DNA of 64,000 nucleotides, from contig NZ_FMZV01000001.1 in the NCBI RefSeq assembly GCF_900101475.1, positions 372,001 to 436,000 on the forward strand. The letters run 5' to 3'. The position numbers were made by a program, and so were the translations under genes. The stretch comes from Ruegeria marina (GTDB lineage: Bacteria; Pseudomonadota; Alphaproteobacteria; Rhodobacterales; Rhodobacteraceae). The notes under the pieces were generated by a model. It did no database searches. It saw only the letters and a list, made by a program, of their open reading frames with translations, and was not told the origin of the DNA. Of this stretch, positions 53,925-62,365 are shown piece after piece (the stretch's first letter is position 1; every line of letters begins with the position of its first letter).

Positions 53925-55043
53925 ATGACAGCTCAGCCCGATCAGACCGGCATGGCGACCGGAAAGATCATCATCTCGGTTGACGCTATGGGCGGGGACG
54001 CGGGTCCTTCGGTCGTGGTGGCAGGGATTGCAAAATCGGCAAAGAAGAACCCCGAACTGGGGTTCATTCTTCACGGCCCCGAAGAAACGCTGCGCAAGCT
54101 GGTTTCCAAGCGGCGCGTTCTCGAAGGACGCGTCGTTTTTCGTGATTGCCCGGATGTCGTCACGATGGAGGACAAGCCGAGCCAGGTCGTACGCAACGGC
54201 AAGAACACGTCGATGTGGTCGACACTCGAATCGGTCCGGACTGGCGAAGCCACGGGCGCGGTGAGTTGTGGCAATACCGGCGCGCTCATGGCGCTCAGCA
54301 TGCTGCGCCTGCGTCGCCTGCCCGGTGTGACCCGACCCGCGATCGCGATTCTGTTCCCGTCGCGAAATCCGCAAGGCTTCAACGTGCTTCTGGACGCCGG
54401 CGCCGATATTCGCGCCGACGCACCCGACTTGCTGCAATATGCGCTGATGGGCGCATCCTATGCCCGCAACGGGATGCACCTGTCGCGACCGCGCGTCGGC
54501 CTTCTGAATGTCGGCACCGAAGAGCACAAGGGCCGTGCCGAGTTGAAAGAGGCGCAAGCCCTCATTGCCCAATACGCTGAGCCCGCCAAATTCGAATTCG
54601 TGGGATTCGTCGAAGGCAGCGACATACCCGGAACGCGCTGCGATGTGATTGTCACGGACGGATTCACCGGAAATGTCGCGATCAAGACGGGCGAAGGCAC
54701 CGCGCGGATGATCGCCTCGCTTCTGCGTGAGGCATTCAAGTATTCCCCTTTGTCGCGTCTCGCATCTGTGCTGGCGGTTACATCGCTGCGGCGCCTCAGC
54801 AAGAGGATTGACCCGCGCCAGGTCAACGGCGGCGTCTTTCTCGGCCTGAATGGCACGGTAATCAAATCGCATGGCAGCGCCGATGCAACCGGAGTTTCGG
54901 CGGCCATCAAGCTGGCGTTCACGCTGGCGCGGTCGGGTTTTGCCGAAAGGCTGGCAGCGCGCGTTGCCTCTGTCGCCGAACTGACGCAGGATGTCGCGCA
55001 ATCCGCAGATGCGGCTTTGAACAAAGAAAAAGAAAGCAACTGA
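53925..55043 (+). CDS. plsX: Phosphate acyltransferase PlsX
   Basis: This 372-residue enzyme converts acyl-ACP to acyl-phosphate, the donor for PlsY in phospholipid synthesis. Conserved blocks are IIISVDAMGGDAGPSVVV, SCGNTGALMAL, GLLNVGTEEHKGRAELKEA and VTDGFTGNVAIKTGEG. ATG 53925 or 53952 (MATGKIII) could be the start. It lies 24 nt behind rpmF and 4 nt ahead of fabH. Confidence 0.96.
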   Translation: MTAQPDQTGMATGKIIISVDAMGGDAGPSVVVAGIAKSAKKNPELGFILHGPEETLRKLVSKRRVLEGRVVFRDCPDVVTMEDKPSQVVRNGKNTSMWSTLESVRTGEATGAVSCGNTGALMALSMLRLRRLPGVTRPAIAILFPSRNPQGFNVLLDAGADIRADAPDLLQYALMGASYARNGMHLSRPRVGLLNVGTEEHKGRAELKEAQALIAQYAEPAKFEFVGFVEGSDIPGTRCDVIVTDGFTGNVAIKTGEGTARMIASLLREAFKYSPLSRLASVLAVTSLRRLSKRIDPRQVNGGVFLGLNGTVIKSHGSADATGVSAAIKLAFTLARSGFAERLAARVASVAELTQDVAQSADAALNKEKESN

Positions 55044-55047
55044 TCCG

Positions 55048-56019
55048 ATGACAGGCCGAGCAGTCGTAAAAGGTGTCGGGCACTATCTTCCCGCACGAGT
55101 CGTTCCCAACTCCGAATTCGAAAAGACCTTGGACACTTCGGACGAATGGATTCGCAGCCGATCGGGGATCGAAAGACGCCATTTCTCGGCCGAGGGAGAG
55201 ACCACTTCGGACCTGGCCACAAATGCCGCCAAGGCCGCGCTGGACGACGCCGGCATGAGCGCCGACCAGATTGACGCCATCATCCTGGCGACGTCGACGG
55301 CGGATCTTACATTTCCGTCGGCGGCGACGATGGTCCAGGCGCGTCTTGGAATGACCGGCGGCTTTGCCTTCGACGTACAGGCGGTTTGCGCCGGGTTTGT
55401 CTATGCGCTGAGCAATGCCAATGCCCTGATCGTATCGGGTCAGGCCAGGCGGGTGCTGGTAATCGGCGCGGAAACCTTCAGCCGAATCATGGACTGGACC
55501 GACCGTTCCACCTGCGTGCTGTTCGGTGATGGCGCCGGAGCAGTGGTTCTGGAAGCCGAGGAAGGCACCGGTACCCCGGAGGATCGGGGTATCCTGGCCG
55601 TCGATCTGAACTCGGACGGCCGCTATCGTGACCTGCTTTATGTTGATGGTGGCGTGTCGACTCAGACGACCGGCTATCTTCGGATGCAGGGAAATCAGGT
55701 GTTCCGACACGCTGTCGAAAAACTGGCGCAAACTGCTGAAAACGCTTTGGAAAAAGCCGGCCTCAGCAGTTCGGACGTCGACTGGATCGTACCGCATCAG
55801 GCCAACATCCGCATCATTCAGGGCACCGCCAAGAAGATGGGACTGCCGATGGAGAAGGTTGTCATAACGGTTCAGGATCACGGAAATACATCGGCCGCAT
55901 CGATCCCTCTGGCCCTTTCCGTTGGCAAGCAGCGCGGCCAGATCAAGAAAGGCGATCTGGTGGTCACTGAGGCGATCGGCGGCGGCCTGGCATGGGGCGC
56001 GGTGGTCCTGCGCTGGTAA
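55048..56019 (+). CDS. fabH: 3-oxoacyl-ACP synthase III
   Basis: This 323-residue condensing enzyme starts fatty-acid synthesis from acetyl-CoA and malonyl-ACP. The catalytic triad is present: C114 in VQAVCAGF, His in VPHQANIRI near 250 and Asn in HGNTSAAS near 280. It is 4 nt behind plsX, so translation is coupled. The next gene, ihfA, has its own strong promoter. Confidence 0.97.
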   Translation: MTGRAVVKGVGHYLPARVVPNSEFEKTLDTSDEWIRSRSGIERRHFSAEGETTSDLATNAAKAALDDAGMSADQIDAIILATSTADLTFPSAATMVQARLGMTGGFAFDVQAVCAGFVYALSNANALIVSGQARRVLVIGAETFSRIMDWTDRSTCVLFGDGAGAVVLEAEEGTGTPEDRGILAVDLNSDGRYRDLLYVDGGVSTQTTGYLRMQGNQVFRHAVEKLAQTAENALEKAGLSSSDVDWIVPHQANIRIIQGTAKKMGLPMEKVVITVQDHGNTSAASIPLALSVGKQRGQIKKGDLVVTEAIGGGLAWGAVVLRW

Positions 56020-56051
56020 CGGCCTAACCCACGCTTTGCAATTCATTGATA

Positions 56052-56081
56052 TTGACAGGGAATTTCCCCTACCCCTATGCT
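56052..56081 (+). promoter_or_regulatory. Promoter of ihfA
   Basis: A perfect -35 TTGACA (56052-56057) is followed by TATGCT (56076-56081) with an 18-bp spacer, or CTATGC with 17 bp, 24 nt ahead of ihfA. This is among the best sigma-70-type matches in the window. Confidence 0.6.
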
Positions 56082-56104
56082 TCATCATCAGCATGGGGGT
56101 CCGC

Positions 56105-56407
56105 ATGAGCGACAAAACTCTGACACGAATGGATTTGAGCGAAGCCGTATTCCGCGAAGTCGGCCTTTCCCGCAATGAAAGCGCGCAGTTGGTCGAAAGT
56201 ATGCTGAACCATATGTCCGACGCGCTGGTCAACGGCGAACAGGTCAAGATCTCGTCCTTCGGCACGTTCAGCGTGCGCGAGAAAACGGCGCGTGTCGGCC
56301 GCAACCCCAAGACCGGGGAAGAAGTGCCCATCCAGCCGCGCCGCGTCCTGACATTCCGTCCATCGCACCTGATGAAAGAACGGGTTGCCGCCGGAAATCG
56401 CAAGTAA
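56105..56407 (+). CDS. ihfA: Integration host factor subunit alpha
   Basis: This 100-residue DNA-bending protein forms a heterodimer with IHF-beta. Family hallmarks are [40 protein letters not shown] and the beta-arm [23 protein letters not shown] with the intercalating proline. ATG 56105 is used. The merR-type gene 17 nt downstream is the usual companion. Confidence 0.97.
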   Translation: MSDKTLTRMDLSEAVFREVGLSRNESAQLVESMLNHMSDALVNGEQVKISSFGTFSVREKTARVGRNPKTGEEVPIQPRRVLTFRPSHLMKERVAAGNRK

Positions 56408-56424
56408 AATCAAGGGCACATTTC

Positions 56425-57162
56425 ATGAGCAAGTCGCCGGACGCCTTTCGCACCATCTCCGAAGTCGCGGAATGGTTGGGTGTTCAGGCTCATGTGCTGC
56501 GCTTCTGGGAAAGCAAGTTCAGCCAGGTAAAGCCGGTCAAACGTGCGGGTGGACGGAGATATTACCGGCCGGCCGACATGTTGTTGCTGGGCGGCATCAA
56601 GAAGCTGCTGCATGACGACGGAATGACGATCAAGGGCGTTCAGAAACTTCTGCGGGAACAGGGCGTGCTTCATGTTTCCGAGTTTTCGCAAGGTCTGGAG
56701 GACACCGCCGTTTCCAATCTTGAAGACGGCGGCAATGTCGTGAGGTTCAACGCAGCCAAGCTCGCGGATTCGAGCCCGGCGCAGTTTTCCATGGATCTCG
56801 GCGATCGCAACGTCCTGAACGATCTGTTTCCCGATCTGGTTTCGGACAGAGCCGCGACCGGCGAGGATGATTTGTCCGGTTCGACCGGCGACGATGGTGA
56901 TGACGACGACGATGACGCCATAGAAATCGTGAATCTCTCGCCCCCTTCCGCAGCAGGAAAAGAGTTTTCGGCAGAAACCGAAGCAACGGTTCCCGCGGTC
57001 AGCGAAGAATCCAAGGGCGAGAATACGGACGAGGATATGGATACGGCACCCGGAATCCTGAGCGCGGTTGCACAGACTACCGCCTTGCCCGCGAAAATGG
57101 CCATGGAAATCGCGCCCCTTGCCACGCAATTGAAAGATTGGCTGTCGCGGCAGGCCAGTTGA
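56425..57162 (+). CDS. MerR family transcriptional regulator
   Basis: This 245-residue protein has an N-terminal MerR helix-turn-helix ([25 protein letters not shown], about 8-32) and the wing [26 protein letters not shown] long C-terminal region has a strikingly acidic D-run (about 148-160) and no cysteines, so no metal site is evident. MerR proteins of this type sit behind ihfA throughout proteobacteria. Target genes are unknown. Confidence 0.9.
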   Translation: MSKSPDAFRTISEVAEWLGVQAHVLRFWESKFSQVKPVKRAGGRRYYRPADMLLLGGIKKLLHDDGMTIKGVQKLLREQGVLHVSEFSQGLEDTAVSNLEDGGNVVRFNAAKLADSSPAQFSMDLGDRNVLNDLFPDLVSDRAATGEDDLSGSTGDDGDDDDDDAIEIVNLSPPSAAGKEFSAETEATVPAVSEESKGENTDEDMDTAPGILSAVAQTTALPAKMAMEIAPLATQLKDWLSRQAS

Positions 57163-57181
57163 AAAAGGTCATGATTTCCCC

Positions 57182-57209
57182 TTGCCCCTGCCGAGAAAAC
57201 CGGTATGAA
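57182..57209 (+). promoter_or_regulatory. Promoter of tRNA-Pro
   Basis: TTGCCC (57182-57187), 16-bp spacer, TATGAA (57204-57209), 11 nt before the mature tRNA 5' end. Position and matches suit a stable-RNA promoter. Confidence 0.5.
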
Positions 57210-57220
57210 CACTCCATCGT

Positions 57221-57297
57221 CGGGCTATGGCGCAGCCTGGTAGCGCGTCCGTCTGGGGGACGGAAGGTCGCAGGTTCGAGTCCTGCTAGCCCGACCA
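57221..57297 (+). tRNA. tRNA-Pro, anticodon GGG
   Basis: The 77-nt cloverleaf is complete: acceptor CGGGCTA/TAGCCCG (7 bp), D-arm GCGC/GCGC, anticodon stem TCCGT/ACGGA with loop CTGGGGG (anticodon GGG at 57255-57257), and T-arm GCAGG/CCTGC with loop TTCGAGT. A73 and an encoded CCA end it. It decodes CCC and CCU. C1-G72 is the usual bacterial tRNA-Pro identity pair. Confidence 0.98.
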
Positions 57298-57358
57298 AAT
57301 CATACCGACGAAAAGAAAAAATGGCAAACCAGGGCCTCTGGAAGACGGGGGAAATGGG

Positions 57359-58438
57359 ATGACAGGCGTTTGTCCGAACCAGCAGATCGAAGCGATGATC
57401 GAAGCGGGAGAAATCCGCGCTTTGCCCCCCGTGATCGCGGCACAAATCCAGCCGGCAAGTCTTGACCTGCGCCTGGGCACGGTTGCCTACCGGGTCCGCG
57501 CGTCATTCCTGGCCGGGGCCGGCAACAGCGTCGCCAGCCGCCTGGACGAGTTCGAGATGCACCGCATCGACCTGAGCCAGGGCGCGGTTCTGGAAAAAGG
57601 CTGCGTCTATCTGGTGCCGTTGATGGAATCACTCGCGTTGTCTTCTGACGTCAGCGCGGTTGCAAACGCCAAGAGTTCCACCGGCCGGCTTGACCTCCTC
57701 ACCCGGACGATCACGGATGGTGGAACGGAATTCGACCGAATTCCGGCAGGTTACACCGGGCCGCTCTACGCCGAGATCTGTCCCCGCTCCTTTTCGGTGC
57801 TGGTGCGCCCAGGCATGCGGCTGAACCAGATCAGGTTCCGCCGCGGCCAGGCCAGCCTGAGCGATGATGATCTCCGCGCCTTGCATGCCGCGACGCCATT
57901 GGTCGACGGCCCTGCGGTGATCCACGACGGGCTTGGCTTCTCCGTCGACCTGCGACTGGCAGGCACGGATCTGGTCGGCTACCGGGCCAAACCCCATACC
58001 GGGGTCATCGACCTCGACCGGATCGGCGTTTATGACGCCTCGGAATACTGGGAAGAAGTGCGCACACGCGATGGCCGCATCATTCTGGACCCCGGCGCCT
58101 TTTATATTCTCGTAAGCCGCGAGGCGGTGCATATTCCCCCCCTCTATGCAGCTGAAATGGCGCCATATCTTGCCATGGTCGGTGAATTCCGGGTGCACTA
58201 CGCCGGATTTTTCGACCCCGGTTTCGGCCATGCCGACGCCGGCGGCGCAGGATCGCGCGGCGTTCTCGAAGTCCGGTGCCACGAGGCGCCATTCGTGCTG
58301 GAGCACGGGCAGATCGTTGGGCGACTGGTGTACGAAAAAATGTCCGAACGCCCGACACAGCTCTATGGTGCCGGGATCGCTTCGAACTACCAGGGTCAGG
58401 GCCTGAAGCTATCCAAGCACTTCAAGCAAGTCGTGTAA
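57359..58438 (+). CDS. dcd: Double-length dCTP deaminase-like protein
   Basis: This 359-residue protein contains two Dcd/dUTPase-like halves. The first carries QIQPASLDLRLG (about 31-42) and NAKSSTGRLDLLTRTITDGG followed by GYTGPLYAEI. The second ends with HYAGFFDPGFGHADAGG and FVLEHGQIVGRLVYEKM. E. coli Dcd is about 193 residues and trimeric, so this is a fused tandem form seen in alphaproteobacteria. Whether both halves are catalytic, and whether it also hydrolyses dUTP, is not visible. It follows tRNA-Pro by 61 bp. Confidence 0.85.
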   Translation: MTGVCPNQQIEAMIEAGEIRALPPVIAAQIQPASLDLRLGTVAYRVRASFLAGAGNSVASRLDEFEMHRIDLSQGAVLEKGCVYLVPLMESLALSSDVSAVANAKSSTGRLDLLTRTITDGGTEFDRIPAGYTGPLYAEICPRSFSVLVRPGMRLNQIRFRRGQASLSDDDLRALHAATPLVDGPAVIHDGLGFSVDLRLAGTDLVGYRAKPHTGVIDLDRIGVYDASEYWEEVRTRDGRIILDPGAFYILVSREAVHIPPLYAAEMAPYLAMVGEFRVHYAGFFDPGFGHADAGGAGSRGVLEVRCHEAPFVLEHGQIVGRLVYEKMSERPTQLYGAGIASNYQGQGLKLSKHFKQVV

Positions 58439-58442
58439 GATA

Positions 58443-58676
58443 TTATGAATTTGTGATATTTTGCGCGCTTCGCGCCGCGCGGCGCGCCTGCCGCATGGCG
58501 CGCAGTTTCTCGCGTTCCGGATCGCTTTCCCGCGTCGTCTGCTCCGTGACCTGCGGCTTGTCGCTCGTCTTCCGGCCCAGGTTCGACATCGCATCGAAGC
58601 CTGCGTTCACACCCGAATTGACCGCCCGCCGCACGACTGTGCGCACGATCATGTCGATCAACTGGTTCATGTTCAT
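58443..58676 (-). CDS. Conserved hypothetical protein, 77 residues
   Basis: The product begins MNMNQLIDMIVRTVVRRAVN and is helical. A basic C-terminal region (REKLRAMRQARRAARSAQN) follows a polar linker. It is unrelated in look to TatA. It lies 67 bp behind scpB on the same strand, in the place where many Rhodobacteraceae have tatABC. Its stop is 4 bp from the convergent dcd stop. Function unknown; a membrane-peripheral or nucleic-acid-binding role is possible. Confidence 0.7.
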   Translation of the reverse strand: MNMNQLIDMIVRTVVRRAVNSGVNAGFDAMSNLGRKTSDKPQVTEQTTRESDPEREKLRAMRQARRAARSAQNITNS

Positions 58677-58743
58677 TGTCTTGTTCCTTTTGCTGCCCGC
58701 TTGCGATTTAGCATTCAAATGGGAAATTTTTAGGGCTGCCGCA

Positions 58744-59400
58744 TCAATCGCCGTCAAATAGTTCGGGTTGTCCGGCTTCGGCATCTTCCTCGTCACTTGC
58801 TGCGGCAGTCGGCAGCATGCCTGGCGGCGGTCTGTTCTCCAGCAGTCCGGCTGCCCGCAACTCCTTGAGCCCCGGAAGATCGCGCGCGCTCTCCAGCCCG
58901 AAATGATCCAGGAAATGCGGCGTGACGACAAATGTCACCGGTCTCCCCGGCGTCATCCGGCGTCGGCCCAGCCTGATCCAGTCCATTTCCAGCAACTGGT
59001 CGATTGTCCCGCGCGACACCGACACACCCCGGATTTCCTCGATCTCGGCACGGGTTACCGGCTGGTGATAGGCAATGATCGCCAGTGTCTCGATCGCGGC
59101 GCGCGACAGTTTCCGGGTTTCGACCGTTTCCTTCTGCATCAGGAACCCAAGATCGGGGGCAGTTCGGATCGCCCAGGCCTCGCCCACCTGCACCACCCTC
59201 ACGCCACGCCCTTCGTAGCGTTTGCGCAGCATCTGGACCGCCTGCGCCGGGTCGCTTCCGTGCGGCATGCGCGCGGCCAGGTCGGTCAGGCTTACCGGCT
59301 CGGGGCTGGCGAACAGCACGGCTTCGACCATGCGTTCCTGTTCCGCCAGCGGCGGTGCCTCGAACAGGCTGTCGGTGCGGTCGTCAGACGGTTCGCTCAC
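58744..59400 (-). CDS. scpB: Segregation and condensation protein B
   Basis: This 218-residue kleisin-associated winged-helix protein works with ScpA and SMC in chromosome condensation. Conserved parts are EAVLFASPEPVSLTDLAARM, LSRAAIETLAIIAYHQPVTRAEIEEIRGV and LGRRRMTPGRPVTFVVTPHFLDHFGL. It overlaps scpA by 4 nt. The C-terminal tail is acidic. Confidence 0.95.
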   Translation of the reverse strand: MSEPSDDRTDSLFEAPPLAEQERMVEAVLFASPEPVSLTDLAARMPHGSDPAQAVQMLRKRYEGRGVRVVQVGEAWAIRTAPDLGFLMQKETVETRKLSRAAIETLAIIAYHQPVTRAEIEEIRGVSVSRGTIDQLLEMDWIRLGRRRMTPGRPVTFVVTPHFLDHFGLESARDLPGLKELRAAGLLENRPPPGMLPTAAASDEEDAEAGQPELFDGD

Positions 59401-60188
59401 GTCTCCGGGTCCTTTCTGCGCAGGTGAATGGGCGCGAAACTGTCGGCCTGGCGGATTTCCAGATGGCCTTCCTTGACCAGTTGCAGCGAGGCGGCGAATG
59501 TCGCGGCCGTGGCCGAGCGGCGACGCACGGGATCAAGACCCCAGCCGTCGGGCAGGTAGCTGGCCATGTCGGTCCAGCTGCCGGCAAAGCCGATCAGCCC
59601 GCGCATCCGCTCCAGCGCCTGCTCCATCGTATAGACCTTGTCGCGGTCCATCACGAAGGGGCGGAACTCGTCGCGCGTGCGGATGCGGGCATATGCCTGC
59701 ATCAGATCAAGCAGCGAGGCGGAATAGGTGACCGTGCGGATGCGCGCTATGTCCTCGCCCTGCCCCCGGCGAAAGAAATCCCGCCCCAGTTGATCCCGGC
59801 CCATCAGGCGCGCGGCGGCGTCACGCATCGCTTGCAAACGCTCCAGCTGGAACGCAAGATGCGCGGCCAGTTCCTCGCCAGAGGGGCCGTCTTCCTCGGG
59901 ATCGGGCGGCAGCAGCAGACGGGATTTCAGAAACGCCAGCCAGGCCGCCATGACCAGGTAATCGGCTGCAAGCTCGATACGCAGGGCCTTGGCGCGTTCG
60001 ACAAAGGCCAGGTATTGACGGGCAAGTTCCAGAACCGAGATTTTCCGCAGATCGACCTTTTGTGTACGCGACAGGGTGAGCAGCACATCGAGAGGGCCTT
60101 CGAACCCATCGACATCGACGATCAACGCCTCAGCCGCCAGCCGGTCGGCGACCGACATTTCGTCTTCGGAGAAAAGGTTATCCGTCAT
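59397..60188 (-). CDS. scpA: Segregation and condensation protein A
   Basis: This 263-residue kleisin links SMC heads. The N-terminal VDGFEGPLDVLLTLSRTQKVDLRKISVLELARQYLAF signature is intact and a C-terminal winged helix is present (ATAATFAASLQLVKEGHLEIRQAD). It overlaps nagZ by 11 nt at its start and scpB by 4 nt at its end, forming a tight operon. Confidence 0.95.
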   Translation of the reverse strand: MTDNLFSEDEMSVADRLAAEALIVDVDGFEGPLDVLLTLSRTQKVDLRKISVLELARQYLAFVERAKALRIELAADYLVMAAWLAFLKSRLLLPPDPEEDGPSGEELAAHLAFQLERLQAMRDAAARLMGRDQLGRDFFRRGQGEDIARIRTVTYSASLLDLMQAYARIRTRDEFRPFVMDRDKVYTMEQALERMRGLIGFAGSWTDMASYLPDGWGLDPVRRRSATAATFAASLQLVKEGHLEIRQADSFAPIHLRRKDPET

Positions 60189-61185
60189 AGACCTGCCCGC
60201 CCATGAGGCGAGATAGTTCAGCCTCGGCGGCAGCTATGTCAAGCTCTACCGGTGCTTGCCGCCGTTCCAGCGCCCGCATCGCGCGGGCCTGTGCGGCCTC
60301 GCCCATGCGGCCGGCTGCCTGGGCAGCGGCGGCACGGTCGGCCAGGCTCTGATTGCAGACCAGCGCCACGTCGCAGCCTGCAGCAATGGCCTGTGCAGTC
60401 TTTTCGGCAATGGAGCCCGCCAGAGCCTTCATCGAAATATCATCCGTCATGATCAGGCCCTGGAATCCGATCCGCTGACGGATCAGTTCCATCATGACCG
60501 GCGAGACCGTTGCCGGGCGCGGGTCGATCCGGTCATAGACCAGATGCGCGGTCATCCCCATCGGAAGATCATGCAGCGCGCGGAACGGCGCGAAATCGGT
60601 GCTGTCTAGTGCCTCGGGCGTCAGCGCAACATGCGGCAGGTCATGATGACTGTCGAGCGTGGCGCGCCCATGTCCGGGCATGTGCTTGACCACCGGCAGA
60701 ACGCCGCCATCCAGCAGCCCGTCTGCGACCGCCCGGCCAAGCCGCGTAACTGTCTGCGGGTCGTCTCCATAACAGCGGTTACGCAAGAAGTCATGGGTTT
60801 CATCACGCGCGAGGTCAAGCATCGGGGCGCAATTGCTGTCGATGCCCAGCTCATGCAACTCGGACGCGATCAGCCGATAGCGCAGGTACATGGCCCGTTC
60901 CGCATTCTCTCCCGCGCGTGCGGCGTGGTCGAGCGGCGGCAACCAAGCACGCGCGAGCGGCGGGCGCAACCGCTGGACACGGCCCCCTTCCTGGTCGATG
61001 GTGATCACGCAATCACGCCCGACGGCCTCGCGGAAATCGCAGCACAGCGCGCGCACCTGATCGGCCGTTTCGATGTTACGGGCAAACAGGATGAACCCGA
61101 ACGGGTCAACCTCGCGGAAAAGCACCTTTTCTTCAGCTGTCAGGCGCAGCCCCTCGGCATCGAGGATGGTTGCGCCAAAACTCAC
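60178..61185 (-). CDS. nagZ: Beta-N-acetylhexosaminidase NagZ
   Basis: This 335-residue GH3 family cytosolic enzyme removes GlcNAc from anhydromuropeptides in cell-wall recycling. The active-site block KHMPGHGRATLDSHHDLP and the nucleophile in LIMTDDISMKAL are present. I start it at GTG 61185: homologues begin near (M)SFGATIL, and the GTGA overlaps the preceding stop. ATG 61206 would add seven residues. anmK, encoded about 14 kb away, acts later in the same pathway. Confidence 0.93.
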   Translation of the reverse strand: MSFGATILDAEGLRLTAEEKVLFREVDPFGFILFARNIETADQVRALCCDFREAVGRDCVITIDQEGGRVQRLRPPLARAWLPPLDHAARAGENAERAMYLRYRLIASELHELGIDSNCAPMLDLARDETHDFLRNRCYGDDPQTVTRLGRAVADGLLDGGVLPVVKHMPGHGRATLDSHHDLPHVALTPEALDSTDFAPFRALHDLPMGMTAHLVYDRIDPRPATVSPVMMELIRQRIGFQGLIMTDDISMKALAGSIAEKTAQAIAAGCDVALVCNQSLADRAAAAQAAGRMGEAAQARAMRALERRQAPVELDIAAAEAELSRLMGGQVYDG

Positions 61186-62270
61186 TTCGTGGTCACCGGA
61201 ATGCAATCGGCACGTTCCGCCACGAGAACAGAGCAGAAATGCCGCGCTTCACTCAGGTCGTCGAACCCTGCCACCCGCAAACGGTAGAACGTGCGCCCAC
61301 CGCTGGACGCCCCCTCGATGACACGTTGCTTGCCGTCCATGTATTCGCTGAAACGGCCATAAAGACGATCCCATTCGGCCTGCGCGATTTCCGGCGTGTC
61401 ATAGGCGCCAAGTTGCGCCAGACGTGTGCCGACCGGCAAGCTATCCGGGTCCAGATCGACGGCCATCGCCGTTCCCAGCGCGGTGTTGATTGCCGCCTTG
61501 GTTGCGGTCTCTGCCGCGCCATCGCTCGGCACCGAGCGACCGGGACGCGCCAGCGGACGCAACGAGCGCCGCACACCCGGTTCTCCGGCAAGGACATTAC
61601 CCGCATTGGCCTGTGCAAGGTCGGCAGGATCGATCGCGGTCAGGGGCGTGGGCTGTTCGATCGAGGCAAGCTCGGTGGATTCCTCCTCCAGAAGCGCGTT
61701 TTCCTTGTCAGCAAGTTGACCGGCGCCCCCTGTAAGTTCGGCAACCAGTTGATCGATCTGACCGTTGCGGAACGCTTCGACCGCCTCCGAAGGCACCTCG
61801 GCGGAAACCGAGAGCGAAACCGTGGTTGGTGTCACCTCGTTCATCGGCACGTCCTCGTCGCTCAGCGACACGGGCTGAGGCGCGAGCAGCAAGCGATCAG
61901 CCGGCGGAGCGGCGGTGCCCTGCGCGGCAACCGTGTTCACCGCAAGACCCTGGTGATCGGCTGGCAGTCCGCCGGGATTGTCCGGCTGTATCCGCATCGG
62001 CCCCTCGAGCGCGCGCACGACCGGCACGCCACTGACATCGCGCATCACCAGCTTGTAGCCCCAGATACCGATACCCACCACAAGGGCCAGAGAGCCGACC
62101 GCACCCATGAGGCTGACGATCCGACCGAGCCCGGGTCGCGGCGCCTGCTTCTCGAATTCCCCTTGCTGATCCTCTGCCAAAGAATCCTCAGGCACCTCGA
62201 ACTCGGGCATGTTGTAGGAATAATGCACCTGGTTCGGGTTCACGTGACCCGTGTAATCGAAACTCGCCAT
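61182..62270 (-). CDS. SPOR domain-containing membrane protein
   Basis: This 362-residue bitopic protein has a cytoplasmic N-terminus, one transmembrane helix (about 50-72), a long Ala/Thr/Pro-rich periplasmic linker and a C-terminal SPOR domain (about 285-362). The SPOR domain has the ARLGAYDTPEIAQAEWDRL and GRTFYRLRVAGFDDLSEARHFCSVL patterns. SPOR domains bind denuded glycan at the division site. The position between argS and nagZ is conserved in Rhodobacteraceae. ATG 62270 is used. Confidence 0.9.
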   Translation of the reverse strand: MASFDYTGHVNPNQVHYSYNMPEFEVPEDSLAEDQQGEFEKQAPRPGLGRIVSLMGAVGSLALVVGIGIWGYKLVMRDVSGVPVVRALEGPMRIQPDNPGGLPADHQGLAVNTVAAQGTAAPPADRLLLAPQPVSLSDEDVPMNEVTPTTVSLSVSAEVPSEAVEAFRNGQIDQLVAELTGGAGQLADKENALLEEESTELASIEQPTPLTAIDPADLAQANAGNVLAGEPGVRRSLRPLARPGRSVPSDGAAETATKAAINTALGTAMAVDLDPDSLPVGTRLAQLGAYDTPEIAQAEWDRLYGRFSEYMDGKQRVIEGASSGGRTFYRLRVAGFDDLSEARHFCSVLVAERADCIPVTTK

Positions 62271-62365
62271 GATCCGCCTCACTGCCCATCCGCGCAAATC
62301 ATTGTTCGCGCGCAGGTTCTTCTTGCAACTGCCTCAGCCAGCGGTTCGGGCGGTGTTGTTTCGAG

